A stretch of DNA of 64,000 nucleotides. Origin: Oligoflexia bacterium (GTDB taxonomy: Bacteria > Bdellovibrionota_C > UBA2361 > JBGSMV01). Shown here in pieces: positions 42,519 to 52,531 of the stretch. Under the pieces are notes generated by a model, which saw only the letters and a list, made by a program, of their open reading frames with translations, did not search any database and was not told where the DNA came from. Where the stretch lies: contig JAIBBU010000005.1 of the NCBI GenBank assembly GCA_019694515.1, positions 1-64,000 of the forward strand, given 5' to 3'. How positions within the stretch are numbered: the stretch's first letter is position 1; each line of letters opens with the position of its first letter. The translations under genes and the position numbers were made by a program.

Positions 42519-45500
42519 ATGAGTAGTACGAGTCCACACCATCCTAAAGTTGAGTTTTCCCCCCTTGCACAGGCACGGCTGCGTTCGCTCTTTGGAGAAG
42601 ATCTGAGTTTTGCACGTCCCGACGAATGGCGGACAGTGCTAGATCGCAGTGAGGGGCTGCTGCTTGAATCGTTAAATTTCATCCAGGACATGCTTGAGGA
42701 GTTTCAGGCAGCCGATGCGGAATTTTGTAAAACGCATCGACAAGAAATTGTTGATGCGGCGGTGCAGCTGATCAGCTCCGAACACGACTGGCATGAGCGC
42801 TCCGAGTTATTTAAGAGCGCCAGTCGGGCCCTTAGCGATCCAGCCAGCCAAGCTAAATTGCATTTGCTCGAAGATCTTGCGGGTTATCACGGATCAATTC
42901 CCTTCCTGAATTCGTTCCTTGAAAAGGCGGGAACCTTAGATCCTTACGAGGCCTGTACCCGCATGAAGGTTGATGTTTACACCAAAGATACGGTGCCTCG
43001 CGGTCTGTTGGTATATGAGGAGGGTCGGCAGCGGCTGCGCGCCGCTGGGCGCAATGATGTGGGACAGCTGCTCTCGCTTGCGGGACATACTTATTGTGTT
43101 GAGGATCCGCTGCGTGAGGGCACCACAATCCTCTATAAGCGACAGGCCTTTCTAGCCATTTTCGCGACCTTCAGACCGGACGAATTTAGTGAAATCAGAT
43201 CCGCTCAAGATGCGGATGAGCGCAAGTCGGGTTTAGCCGCGGCCAGACGCCGCTTCTTAGGCGATGCGCCGAAAAGCATGACGCTCAAGGAATACTTCGG
43301 TGCGGAGCTATACGAGCGCCGTGGCCTCGCCGCCTTTGAGAATGTTCCGCTAGCGGAACTGGAAGCCCATGCTGACTTCCAGCGGCTGCTGGCGAAGAAT
43401 CCGGTACTGGCGCGCGAACTCCTTGTGCACAAGGAACTTAATTCGCTCTTCAACCAATTTGCGGGCGACACCGATAAGATCCTCGCCCGGGCAGCGCTGC
43501 TCGGACGAATGCGAATTGGGCGAATTGAATTCGGCGAGGCGGGCTTTACCCTGGAACGGATTGAACGCTTAATCGCACGTTCCGAAGATCCCGGCTCCGG
43601 TATAGAGGTACCCCACTGGGTTAAGGACAGCTTCGCGCTGCTTTCCGATACAGCAATCAAAATCTCTGCTGTTAAGGAGCGCCGCCTCTTTGACGGGCTC
43701 TCGGCCTGGTTGGTGCTGAATTCTACCGTTAACAAGGCGCTGGTTTTCGGGGGGATGCGGGAAGATATGGAGCACTTTCAGCATTGTCAGCTGTATCGGA
43801 AGCAGCTGCCTGAAGCTCACCCCGTGCACACTTTCAACTTTGATTTCAGTACCGGGCAGCTGGCTTTGGCTAGTCTGCAGGGTGAAATCACCTTCCGTGA
43901 AGCCAAACAGCTCGGGGCAACAGCTTGGGCCCAAAAAGCCGCCGATTGGCGGCAGCTGATGGCCGATTACAATGCGCACCGTTTTGCTGCGCCCCTCGCT
44001 ATGATCGAGGTGCGTTTTTGGCCGTTGTTTAAGACCGAGACCGCCGCCGCCAAGGTCTGGCGCGAAGATTCTCGCGGTGATCATCTGCCTCTCGCTCGGC
44101 TGCGAAAAGAGGAGCCATATGCCGTTCCAATCTTTCAGGACGGCAAAGCGCTTGTGGGTGCGCTCTCCCAACAGGAGCTGAAAGCCATATTTGAATTTAT
44201 GACCGTGGCCGAGAGCAACGCCAATCTCTCTACCGTGCTTGGCGCTTATGCTCTTAAGCACAGTGAGAAGATGGTGCGCGCGTTGGTGCGCGCCGTCCGC
44301 TTTGCCGACTTAGCCGATCAGCATGCCATTTCTACCGTGCCACCCTCCGCTTCGGGCGAGGAGCTTTCGCGCGCCGAATTGTGCGCAAAGTTGGTCGAAC
44401 AGGGCCCTGTTAGCACCCCAGGACGGATCTTCAATTCAGCGCTGATGATAGTGGAAGATCTTGATCTAGACGGTAAGCTCGGCGCCGCTCCGGCGGATCG
44501 ATTTCAGGAGCTGCTCACGCGGCTGCAGTCCCGTCCGCCAGAACTATTCCAGCGCGGAAAGCACCGTGATTTAAGGGCCAGACTAGATTGGCACGCTAAG
44601 GTGGGGCTATGCGAACCCCGGGCGGCACGCTTGCTTCAGGAACTCGAACCTAAAGTGCTCGACTTAATGCCGCTCACTCAGGAAAAACGGCAGCAGCTTG
44701 ATTTCGCACAGGCGCTGTTTGATAGCCCATTGCTGCGATTTGCGCCGATTCTTCCTGGAATGCCGGAAAAACCGGGGAGTAGCATGCAGCAATTGGCATT
44801 TTTGCGCAGTGAATTAAGACGGATTGAATCCGCTGTCCGCACCAATCCAAATTACACCGACTACCTCAATCCTGGCGAACTACAGGGGCTTGAAGAGGTC
44901 TACCGCTTGGGTGAGACGGCCCGGCGGCGTGGCCTGGTCGAATGGGACCATGTCGCGGGTTGGAGAGTTCCGCATACCCACGTCCAGTTAATGCAAAACC
45001 TAAAAGAGCTGCGTACGGGGCAGCACTATGTGCTTAAGGCGGTAGAGAACGGCCGCGTAATTGTGGATACCGCTGAGCGGTCTGAGCAGGAGGATGGGCT
45101 GGTTCAGGAAGCGGGACTGCAATTTTATGATCCTGCGCTTATCGTCCGAGCGATTGGATTCTACGCTTCGAAATTCGAAAGGGGCGGAAACATGCACGGA
45201 ACCTCTGGAAGATCGCTCGAAGAGCTTGCTGCGGGCAGGCTGTTTTGGAAGCCGACTGCCTATCGCCTGGCAGCGATTGGGACTGACCTGTTGCGCTCAC
45301 AGTTTTTTGCTCACGAGATCTTAGCTCAACTCGAACAGCCGGAAGCCGCGATCCGTGTTGGGCAGTTCGGCAATTTTGAATGGCAACGCGGCGCACCGAA
45401 TGAGCCGCTTAGCTTGATTGCTCGATTCAAGCCTTTTGAGGGCCGAGATGTGATGAGTATTCCGCTCTCTTATCTCGAAGAGCGTGCGCTGCGGCGTGAC

Positions 45501-45620
45501 GAAATGCGCCGCAGGGTGGCCCGGGAGATAACGGGGATTTTGCGGATCGTTTTGGATTACCGTCTGGGCAAGATTACATTCGAGCAGTTCAAGGAGAAGA
45601 TCGACGGGGAGTTGTACTGA
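42519..45620 (+). CDS. Large orphan protein, 1033 residues
   Basis: A long single-frame protein with no signal peptide and no membrane helix. It is mixed alpha/beta with many helical, charged segments and no motif I recognise; a late part (about 820-1030) has VGQFGNFEWQRG and FKPFEGRDVMSIPLSYLEERAL. Codon use is like neighbouring genes. Start at the ATG 42519 (an in-frame TTG at 42507 exists; neither has a strong ribosome-binding site). It stands upstream of, and convergent with, pabB. Confidence 0.6.
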   Translation: MSSTSPHHPKVEFSPLAQARLRSLFGEDLSFARPDEWRTVLDRSEGLLLESLNFIQDMLEEFQAADAEFCKTHRQEIVDAAVQLISSEHDWHERSELFKSASRALSDPASQAKLHLLEDLAGYHGSIPFLNSFLEKAGTLDPYEACTRMKVDVYTKDTVPRGLLVYEEGRQRLRAAGRNDVGQLLSLAGHTYCVEDPLREGTTILYKRQAFLAIFATFRPDEFSEIRSAQDADERKSGLAAARRRFLGDAPKSMTLKEYFGAELYERRGLAAFENVPLAELEAHADFQRLLAKNPVLARELLVHKELNSLFNQFAGDTDKILARAALLGRMRIGRIEFGEAGFTLERIERLIARSEDPGSGIEVPHWVKDSFALLSDTAIKISAVKERRLFDGLSAWLVLNSTVNKALVFGGMREDMEHFQHCQLYRKQLPEAHPVHTFNFDFSTGQLALASLQGEITFREAKQLGATAWAQKAADWRQLMADYNAHRFAAPLAMIEVRFWPLFKTETAAAKVWREDSRGDHLPLARLRKEEPYAVPIFQDGKALVGALSQQELKAIFEFMTVAESNANLSTVLGAYALKHSEKMVRALVRAVRFADLADQHAISTVPPSASGEELSRAELCAKLVEQGPVSTPGRIFNSALMIVEDLDLDGKLGAAPADRFQELLTRLQSRPPELFQRGKHRDLRARLDWHAKVGLCEPRAARLLQELEPKVLDLMPLTQEKRQQLDFAQALFDSPLLRFAPILPGMPEKPGSSMQQLAFLRSELRRIESAVRTNPNYTDYLNPGELQGLEEVYRLGETARRRGLVEWDHVAGWRVPHTHVQLMQNLKELRTGQHYVLKAVENGRVIVDTAERSEQEDGLVQEAGLQFYDPALIVRAIGFYASKFERGGNMHGTSGRSLEELAAGRLFWKPTAYRLAAIGTDLLRSQFFAHEILAQLEQPEAAIRVGQFGNFEWQRGAPNEPLSLIARFKPFEGRDVMSIPLSYLEERALRRDEMRRRVAREITGILRIVLDYRLGKITFEQFKEKIDGELY

Positions 45621-45646
45621 ATCTGACAATGGGTAGAGGGTCCGGC

Positions 45647-47011
45647 TTAGCTCCAGTCGAGCGCCGGGCCCAGTCCCGCCGCCTTCGCCAGTGATTCGCA
45701 ATATTCCTCCTGCGGGTCGGATTCCCAGACAATTCCGCCACCTGCGCTAAACGTCACCGTGCTTGAGTTTACCACTGCGGTGCGAATTGCGACATTCAAT
45801 CGAAAATCACCGTTAGTTGCCAAATAGCCGATGCCGCCTGTGTAAATTCCCCGCGCGCAGCGTTCCAATGAGGTGATGTTTCTCATCGCCGCAATCTTGG
45901 GCGCCCCAGTTATGGAACCGCAGGGAAACAGTGCTGCTAGAATCTGAGTGAAGCTGCGCCCACTCAAGAGAGTTGCTGAAATATCGGAGACCAGTTGATG
46001 CACATAGCTGAGCGATTCGATGCGTGCATGCTCCTTCACCCTGACCGACCCCACTTCGGCGATGCGGCCCAAGTCGTTTCTGATTAAATCCACAATCATG
46101 GCTAACTCTGCGCGATCTTTGACGCTGCCATGCAGTTCGCGAACCAGCCGCTGATCCTCTTCCGCATGGGGTGCTCTCGGCCGCGTACCCTTGATCGGCG
46201 ACGCGCTGATAATTCTACCCCCGCGGTCCAGAAACAGTTCCGGGGAGGCGCTGGCGATAGCGCATTCGGGCGACACCCTCAAAAAGGCGCCATACGCCGG
46301 CGCGGTGAAGGCAGCGAGCTTGAGCCAGAAATCGGTTGCGGTGCCTGCAATCGGAAGCCTAAAACGTTGGGTAAAATTTATCTGGTAGACCTCGCCCTGG
46401 TAGATCAACTGCCGCACGGTCTCTACGGCCGCTTTGTATTCGCTGACGGTGAAGTTAGAATAGGAAGCAAGCCGATCTTGAAGAACTGCTACGTCGAGTA
46501 ACGAGCCTGAAGCGGGCTTTGAGCCGTCGACTTCAGGATTAAGAATCATTCTGGAGTCCTGTGCGTGCCACAGCGCTTCCGTTTTTTCAGCATACTCAAG
46601 AGTAAAGCAGGTCGCTTCGAGCCGCGGATCGTCAGGGATTAAAATTACCCGGCGATATAATCGAAAGAGAAACGGCGAGAGCTCTTCGTTAAATCGCGGA
46701 GCGAGGGTTGGTTCGATGCGATGCAGATACTCGTAAGTCACAAACCCACACGCAAACGGCACAGCGTGAAGCTTGAGATCGGCGCACGATTGAATTACGA
46801 GATCAAGCTCTTCCGGACCCACACAGGCAGCTATCGGCTCAAGAAAGATTAGCGTCCCGCGGACGGATAAGCTCCCCGGTAGCCAGCGTCCCTGGAGCAA
46901 GGCAAAGCCGGTAAGGTGCCCAAGCGTTTTCACAGCCGCACTTACAATCGCGGCTGTGCTGCCACGCTTCGTAAACTTCAGGGTTTCGGTGGCGATTAAA
47001 TTAGCCTTCAC
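45647..47011 (-). CDS. pabB: Aminodeoxychorismate synthase component I (PabB)
   Basis: PabB converts chorismate to aminodeoxychorismate for folate synthesis. The 454-residue chorismate-binding protein has the PIKGTRPR motif (Lys for the PabB covalent mechanism, instead of PIAGT of anthranilate synthase), DRAELAMIVDLIRNDLGR, FPCGSITGAPKIAAM and the final GGGIVWESDPQEEY. GTG start, overlapping the end of pabA by 11 nt (frames differ), which suggests coupling. Confidence 0.92.
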   Translation of the reverse strand: MKANLIATETLKFTKRGSTAAIVSAAVKTLGHLTGFALLQGRWLPGSLSVRGTLIFLEPIAACVGPEELDLVIQSCADLKLHAVPFACGFVTYEYLHRIEPTLAPRFNEELSPFLFRLYRRVILIPDDPRLEATCFTLEYAEKTEALWHAQDSRMILNPEVDGSKPASGSLLDVAVLQDRLASYSNFTVSEYKAAVETVRQLIYQGEVYQINFTQRFRLPIAGTATDFWLKLAAFTAPAYGAFLRVSPECAIASASPELFLDRGGRIISASPIKGTRPRAPHAEEDQRLVRELHGSVKDRAELAMIVDLIRNDLGRIAEVGSVRVKEHARIESLSYVHQLVSDISATLLSGRSFTQILAALFPCGSITGAPKIAAMRNITSLERCARGIYTGGIGYLATNGDFRLNVAIRTAVVNSSTVTFSAGGGIVWESDPQEEYCESLAKAAGLGPALDWS

Positions 47012-47585
47012 AGAGATCCAAAAAATTTCGGATTAGCCGTGCGCCGTCCGGTGACAAGAAAGATTCCGGATGAAACTGGACTCCAAAGATCGGCAGTGAT
47101 TTGTGACGGAGCGCCATAATCATACCGTCAGCGGTTTCAGCATCTATAAGTAGCTCCGGGGTGAGGGAGTCTCGATCGACCGCCAAAGAGTGGTAGCGCA
47201 TGAACGAGGCGGGATTCGGCAGTCCCGCGAATAAACCCATGCGATTGTGGAGCACGGGGCAAACCCTGCCGTGGAAAGGAGCACCGCTGGGGGGCACCTT
47301 AGCTCCGAAAAAATGGGCGATTAGTTGATGCCCCAGACAAACACCAAGGATCGGAATTTTGGGCGCCAGCTGCTGGAGCAACTGGAGGTCGACCGGATGA
47401 TCTAAGGGAGCTCCGGGGCCGGGTGACAATACGAGCGCAGCGGGCTCGGGCAGGACTTCCAGGGTCGAAAGCAGATCCTCGCGAATGACCTGGACCTCAA
47501 GCTTGGTCGATTCCTGAAGGAGCTGGAACAAATTGAAGGTAAATGAATCGAAGTTATCGACGATCAGGATGCTTCGAGAACTCAT
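47001..47585 (-). CDS. pabA: Aminodeoxychorismate/anthranilate synthase glutamine amidotransferase (PabA)
   Basis: PabA supplies ammonia to PabB from glutamine. The 194-residue class I amidotransferase has IVDNFDSFTFNL at the start, SPGPGAP, the nucleophile C83 in GVCLGHQ, and the catalytic H172/E174 in GVQFHPESF. In this genome it may serve folate, tryptophan or both. It precedes pabB in the same operon. Confidence 0.93.
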   Translation of the reverse strand: MSSRSILIVDNFDSFTFNLFQLLQESTKLEVQVIREDLLSTLEVLPEPAALVLSPGPGAPLDHPVDLQLLQQLAPKIPILGVCLGHQLIAHFFGAKVPPSGAPFHGRVCPVLHNRMGLFAGLPNPASFMRYHSLAVDRDSLTPELLIDAETADGMIMALRHKSLPIFGVQFHPESFLSPDGARLIRNFLDLCEG

Positions 47586-47749
47586 CGTGAAGCGCTCTTC
47601 ATACTTGCCACCTGGTGAACGGTCTCGTCAGCATCTCGCAGGCTATTTATGGCCTTTTTGAACGACATCTTCCACTGTGACTAATGCCATTGAGCACCAG
47701 CTTATCCAGCGCGCCCCATTAAAGGGCGTAAATTAATGTTTTAGTGATC

Positions 47750-47776
47750 TTGTTATCCCTCTGATAAACCTATAGA
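47750..47776 (+). promoter_or_regulatory. Possible weak promoter for the ole operon
   Basis: TTGTTA (47750-47755) and TATAGA (47771-47776) are separated by 15 nt, two short of the ideal. They lie 19 nt before the oleA ATG, so the leader would be very short. No ribosome-binding site is evident before the ATG, in line with a near-leaderless message. Confidence 0.3.
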
Positions 47777-47794
47777 ATCCGGCGTAATATATCC

Positions 47795-48868
47795 ATGTTA
47801 CGATTCAAGTTCAGATCAGTTCACATCGAAGCGGCGGCTGTACATCTGCCGGAGACACAGCTCACCTCGGCTGAGGTTGAGGATCGTTTTGCCCCGCTCT
47901 ACGAGAAATTGGGGATCCCATTCGGCACCTTGGAGAAGCTGAGCGGTATTAAGAACCGCCTGATGTGGACCAAGGAGATGTTCCCTAGTCAGGTTGCGAC
48001 CGAGGCGGCAAAAAAAGCGCTCGATCGGATCGGATTCAGCCGCGAACATTTGAAGGCGCTTTTCAACTGTTCTGTGTGCCGGGATTACTTTGAGCCCGCC
48101 ACAGCTTCGCTGGTGCATGGTCGATTGGGGCTAGGCGAGGGTGGTATGACCATGGATATCTCAAACGCCTGTTTGGGCTTTTCCAACGGCATGCTGGCCT
48201 TAGCTAACATGATTGAAAGCGGAATAGTCAAAGCCGGAGTGATCGTTTCAGGTGAAAATGTCTCGAGCATTATCGAGTCCAGCTTCTCCACGATGCTCAA
48301 AACCGTCTCTACCATCACCCGCGAGCGGATGCTCCGTCTGCTTCCTTCCTTTACCCTTGGCTGCGGCGCTGTCGCCATGGTGCTTTGTCATGAAAGCATT
48401 GCAACACAGCCGCATAAATTTGTTGCCGCGGTGAGCCGCTCCGCCAGCCAACACAGTGATTTGTGCGTAGGCAATGGCGATTTTTGCGCAGCAGAAGTCG
48501 CGCAGGGCACTACGTCGTTCCCCTTGATGGAGACAGACTCTCAAAAGATCATCTCTTCCGCGGCCAAGCTTGGAGCTGCTGTATGGCCCGAACTCTCGGA
48601 GTTGGTAGGCTGGACTGCCGCCGATCTTAGCCACATCTATTGCCATCAGGTTGGCAAGCAGCTGGGCAAAGCCTTCTTTCAGGAGATGGGCCTCAGCAAC
48701 GAGAAGGAATTTACAGTTTACCAGAGATTCGGCAATCAGGTATCGGCGGCGCTTCCGACCGCGCTGGTAACCGGAATGAACGAGCGGGGCATGAAGAGCG
48801 GCGATAAGGTGCTGCTGACCGGCTTTGGAAGCGGCCTAAATGCTGTGTTCTCAAGCATCGTCTGGTAA
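47795..48868 (+). CDS. oleA: OleA, head-to-head fatty acyl-CoA condensing enzyme
   Basis: OleA condenses two long-chain acyl-CoAs into a beta-keto acid, the first step of long-chain olefin or ketone synthesis. The 357-residue thiolase-fold protein has C126 in SNACLGFSNGM, H284 in YCHQVGKQLG, N314 in RFGNQVSAALP, EPATASLVHGRLGL and the C-terminal GSGLNAVFSSI. The CLGFxNG motif distinguishes OleA from FabH. It heads an operon with oleBC and oleD. Confidence 0.93.
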   Translation: MLRFKFRSVHIEAAAVHLPETQLTSAEVEDRFAPLYEKLGIPFGTLEKLSGIKNRLMWTKEMFPSQVATEAAKKALDRIGFSREHLKALFNCSVCRDYFEPATASLVHGRLGLGEGGMTMDISNACLGFSNGMLALANMIESGIVKAGVIVSGENVSSIIESSFSTMLKTVSTITRERMLRLLPSFTLGCGAVAMVLCHESIATQPHKFVAAVSRSASQHSDLCVGNGDFCAAEVAQGTTSFPLMETDSQKIISSAAKLGAAVWPELSELVGWTAADLSHIYCHQVGKQLGKAFFQEMGLSNEKEFTVYQRFGNQVSAALPTALVTGMNERGMKSGDKVLLTGFGSGLNAVFSSIVW

Positions 48869-48908
48869 AACCTGATTCAACTCGTCAATTCCATCATATG
48901 GATAGCCG

Positions 48909-51512
48909 ATGGTAACGCCACTTGCGTCCGACAGCGGTGACTTCATTAATAAGCTGCTGCCGTATACCAGCCACTATGCCCAGATTGGCGGCTACCGTAT
49001 GCACTATTTGGACGAGGGCCCGCGCGAGGCCCCTGTTTTAATCTGCTTACACGGAAACCCGACATGGTGTTTCTATTACCGGCATATCATTGCCGATTTA
49101 CGCGATTCCTTCCGCATTATTGTGCCCGATTATCTAGGATGCGGACTCTCGGATCGCACCCTCAAGCCATTGCGGGCCGAGCACCGCATTGAGCATTTGC
49201 TGGAGCTGATCGACCAGCTGGGACTTAAGCACTACTCATTCATGATGCATGATTGGGGCGGATCCATCGGCACTGGAGCGGCTCTGCGACGCATCGAAGC
49301 TGTTGACCGGCTGATTTACCTGAATACCACCCTTACCGAAACGGAAAGCCTCCCGCGGGTAATCAAAACTGCGGCAAGCCCCTGGATTGGAAAGTGGCTG
49401 ACTCAACGCACGCGGCATTTCGTAAAACTTGCTACCACCGCCAGCTTCGGAGTGTACCGCAAACTGCCAAAGGAAGTTCGCAAGGGGTACCTGTATCCGT
49501 ATCAGACCGCAAAACGGCGCGCTGCGATCTGGGATTTTGTGAACGACATACCCTTCAACGATTCGCATCCAACCTATTTCGAGATGCTCGATTTGGCCAA
49601 CAAGCTCCCGCAGTTTGCTTCGAAGCCGGTGCAGATTATTTGGGGACTGCGGGATCCCTGTTTCCATCGCGGCATGCTGGATAAAGTAGCGGAACATTTT
49701 CGACACGCAGATGTGTTGGAGATCGCCGAGGCCTCGCATTTAGTTTTGGAAGATGCCAAGGAACAGGTAAATCGCAAGGTTCGGGAGTTTATGAGTGCTC
49801 CTAGCGCCCAGCTCTTGGCACATGCGGCTAGAACGCGCATGGCGGCCCCGGAGCCTGAGGAGGCGAACAGTCTGTACGCCATGGCGCGAAAATTCTCCGT
49901 GCAGAATCCGGATAATCTTGCGGCAATTATACCGAGCTTTTTATTCGGGGATCCCTCGTACCGGCAGGTCAGCTACCGCGAACTTTTCCAAATGATTGAC
50001 AAGTATCAGCGTGGACTCCGCTCCCTGGGTCTCGCGGCTGAAGATAAAGTTCTAATGCTGGTGCCGGCCGGAGCTGAATTCTTGGCGCTAACTTATGCCG
50101 TCTTCGCCTGCGGCGCGACTCCGGTGTTTGTTGATCCTGGAATGGGCCGTAAGAATTTGTATAGCTGTATCAAGCAGATTAATCCCGCAGCCTTGATCGG
50201 TTCGCCGCGGGCGCAGCTTTTGCGGCTGAAGCGCAAGGAGCTTTTCCCCAATTTGAAATTCCATCTAACCGCCAGCGACTGGGCCATCACGGGAGGGCCA
50301 AATCTTGCTTTTTTGAAGACCTTTCTGGCCCAACCTCTGCCGGGACTGAAAGCTCCGCGCGCGGCCATGATTGCCTTTACTTCGGGAGCGACCGGCCGTC
50401 CTAAAGGGGTGATCTTTACCAATCAGATGCTTGCGGCTCAGGCGCGAATCTTCTCTGAGGTCTTCGGCTTAACTCCCGGGGCCAAGGACTTGCCGCTGCT
50501 TCCGATCTTTTCTATTTACTCAGCTGCTCTAGGCGTGACTAGTGCGTTTGTTGTGCTCGATCCGGCCCGGCCGCTGGATCTGCAGCCCGACCGCATCGTC
50601 CGGGTGATCGAAGATCTGAAGATTGATTACTCCTTTGGTTCCCCCACACTTTGGAACAAGATCGCTGAATATTGCATGCGGGTCAGGCAAAAGCTGCCAT
50701 CGATCCGGAAGATCTTTATGGCTGGGGCGCCTGTGCCCCCGGCAGTGTTACAACGGGTGGGAGCAGTCCTAGAACATGGCACAGCTTTCACCCCATATGG
50801 TGCAACTGAGGCGCTGCCAGTCACGCTAGTTTCCTCGAGCGAGATTTTGAATCTCCAGGCTGAGCCGGCAGTAGGCGGTGAGATCGGCACCTTCGTGGGG
50901 CATGCGATCCCCGGGGTAGAACTCAGAGTAGTGCGTCCTCAAGCGCAGGCGCTTTCAAATATCTCCGAGGCAGAACTGCTGCCGCCTTTTGAGATCGGGG
51001 AAGTCATAGTGAACGGCAGCAATGTCAGTTCCGGATATTTTGAGCTGCCAGAAGCTGACGCGGCCTCAAAGATTACTGATCGTACCGGCGTCTGGCATCG
51101 GATGGGAGACCTCGGCTACCTCGATCGGCAGGGCAATCTTTATTTTTGCGGGCGCAAAGTGCATGCAGTCACAGCGCAAGGACGTCAATTCTACAGTGTC
51201 CCTGTGGAGCGCATATTTAATCAGCATGAAAAAGTCAGACGCAGCGCCTTGGTGGCTCTGAATGATGCTAGCGGCGTTGGTGTTGTGATCGAACCTCATC
51301 CCCAGTGCTGGCCTGAAAGTTTGGAGGAACGTCAAAAATTCAGGGCTGAGCTTCTTGCCCTGGCCGCGGCAGATAAAGTCACCGCGCCGATTCGCTCGAT
51401 CTTTTTTCATCATGCCTTTCCGGTTGATGCGCGCCACAACGCCAAAATTTTTCGCGATCAGCTCTCGGAATGGGCCAATGCGCGGGAGCAGCAGCTGGAT
51501 AGGGCAGCCTGA
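48909..51512 (+). CDS. oleBC: OleBC fusion: beta-lactone decarboxylase plus AMP-dependent beta-lactone synthetase
   Basis: Residues 1-295 are an alpha/beta hydrolase of the haloalkane dehalogenase type (OleB): HGNPTWCFYYRHI, nucleophile D115 in HDWGG, catalytic H277 in SHLVLED. Residues about 330-867 are an AMP-binding enzyme (OleC) with the TSGATGRPKG loop near 491-500, YGATEALPVT and the C-terminal MGDLGYLDRQGNLYF with an HAVTAQG hinge. OleC forms a beta-lactone; OleB then removes CO2 to give the cis-olefin. Fused OleBC was described mainly in Actinobacteria. Its stop overlaps the oleD start by one base. Confidence 0.92.
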   Translation: MVTPLASDSGDFINKLLPYTSHYAQIGGYRMHYLDEGPREAPVLICLHGNPTWCFYYRHIIADLRDSFRIIVPDYLGCGLSDRTLKPLRAEHRIEHLLELIDQLGLKHYSFMMHDWGGSIGTGAALRRIEAVDRLIYLNTTLTETESLPRVIKTAASPWIGKWLTQRTRHFVKLATTASFGVYRKLPKEVRKGYLYPYQTAKRRAAIWDFVNDIPFNDSHPTYFEMLDLANKLPQFASKPVQIIWGLRDPCFHRGMLDKVAEHFRHADVLEIAEASHLVLEDAKEQVNRKVREFMSAPSAQLLAHAARTRMAAPEPEEANSLYAMARKFSVQNPDNLAAIIPSFLFGDPSYRQVSYRELFQMIDKYQRGLRSLGLAAEDKVLMLVPAGAEFLALTYAVFACGATPVFVDPGMGRKNLYSCIKQINPAALIGSPRAQLLRLKRKELFPNLKFHLTASDWAITGGPNLAFLKTFLAQPLPGLKAPRAAMIAFTSGATGRPKGVIFTNQMLAAQARIFSEVFGLTPGAKDLPLLPIFSIYSAALGVTSAFVVLDPARPLDLQPDRIVRVIEDLKIDYSFGSPTLWNKIAEYCMRVRQKLPSIRKIFMAGAPVPPAVLQRVGAVLEHGTAFTPYGATEALPVTLVSSSEILNLQAEPAVGGEIGTFVGHAIPGVELRVVRPQAQALSNISEAELLPPFEIGEVIVNGSNVSSGYFELPEADAASKITDRTGVWHRMGDLGYLDRQGNLYFCGRKVHAVTAQGRQFYSVPVERIFNQHEKVRRSALVALNDASGVGVVIEPHPQCWPESLEERQKFRAELLALAAADKVTAPIRSIFFHHAFPVDARHNAKIFRDQLSEWANAREQQLDRAA

Positions 51513-52531
51513 TGCGCACTCGAAACTTCGTTGTCACGGGCGGAAGTGGCTTTCTAGGCGAGGCTCTGGCTCTAAAGCTGCGCGGTTTAGGGCACGCGGT
51601 AACCGCGCTTTCGCGCCGGGCTAATCCAAATCTTGAGGCGGCCGGTGTACGGACGGGCCAGGTCGATCTAAGTTCCGATCCGCGTGATTTTGTTACGTTT
51701 TTTGAGGGCGCTGAAGCGGTCTTTCATACAGCCGCACACGTAAAGATGTGGGGTCCATACGACGAGTTTTTCCGCGGTAACGTGATCGCCACGCGCAATG
51801 TTATCGAGGTCTGCCGCCGCGCCGGTGTGCCCCGTTTAATATTTACCAGCTCCCCCAGCGTGGTCGGAGACGGGAGTGATCTTTGCAACGTCAACGAAAC
51901 CCACCCTTTCCCGAAGCGATACCTTGCCAACTATCCGAAGACCAAGGCGCTGGCTGAATCCGAGGTCCTGGCGGCAAATGCTCCAAGCCTTCGTACCTGT
52001 GCCTTGCGGCCGCATCTGATCTTTGGACCCGGGGATCGGAATTTTGTGCCGATGATTTTGGAGCGCGCTCGCAGGGGTCGTCTGATCCGCGTCGGAGCAG
52101 GGAAGAATTTGGCTGATTTTAGCTTTATAGAGGACTGCGTTGCCGCACACCTCCTGGCTGAAGAGGCGCTAGCGCAGGGCGGTCAAACCTCAGGTCAGGC
52201 GTACTTCATCTCTCAGGGCGAACCCTGGCCGCTGTGGGATTGGATTAACGAGGTGCTAAGGTTAAATGGTTTGGCAGCGGTGGCGCGATCGCTTAACACC
52301 GGCGTGGCCCAAGTATTGGCCTCAATGCTTGAAATCGCGGCGCGGGCCGGCATCGGTCCGTCGGAGCCGTTACTTACCCGCTTCTTAGTCAAAGAGATGG
52401 CCACGCACCATTATTTTGACATCTCGAAGGCCCGTACACAGTTGGGATACTCTCCCAAATTTACAATGCGCCAAGCTCTAGAGCGGAGCTTTTGCTCTGC
52501 CAACGATAGCCGGCTTACGGCGCTGGGTTGA
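51512..52531 (+). CDS. oleD: OleD, NADPH-dependent 2-alkyl-3-ketoalkanoic acid reductase
   Basis: OleD reduces the OleA product to a beta-hydroxy acid for OleC. The 339-residue extended SDR has TGGSGFLG at 9-16, FTSSPSVVGDG, catalytic Y141-x3-K145 in NYPKTK, and a C-terminal QLGYSPKFTMRQALERS typical of 3beta-HSD-like enzymes. It is coupled to oleBC by a one-base overlap (TGATG), completing oleA-oleBC-oleD. Confidence 0.92.
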   Translation: MRTRNFVVTGGSGFLGEALALKLRGLGHAVTALSRRANPNLEAAGVRTGQVDLSSDPRDFVTFFEGAEAVFHTAAHVKMWGPYDEFFRGNVIATRNVIEVCRRAGVPRLIFTSSPSVVGDGSDLCNVNETHPFPKRYLANYPKTKALAESEVLAANAPSLRTCALRPHLIFGPGDRNFVPMILERARRGRLIRVGAGKNLADFSFIEDCVAAHLLAEEALAQGGQTSGQAYFISQGEPWPLWDWINEVLRLNGLAAVARSLNTGVAQVLASMLEIAARAGIGPSEPLLTRFLVKEMATHHYFDISKARTQLGYSPKFTMRQALERSFCSANDSRLTALG

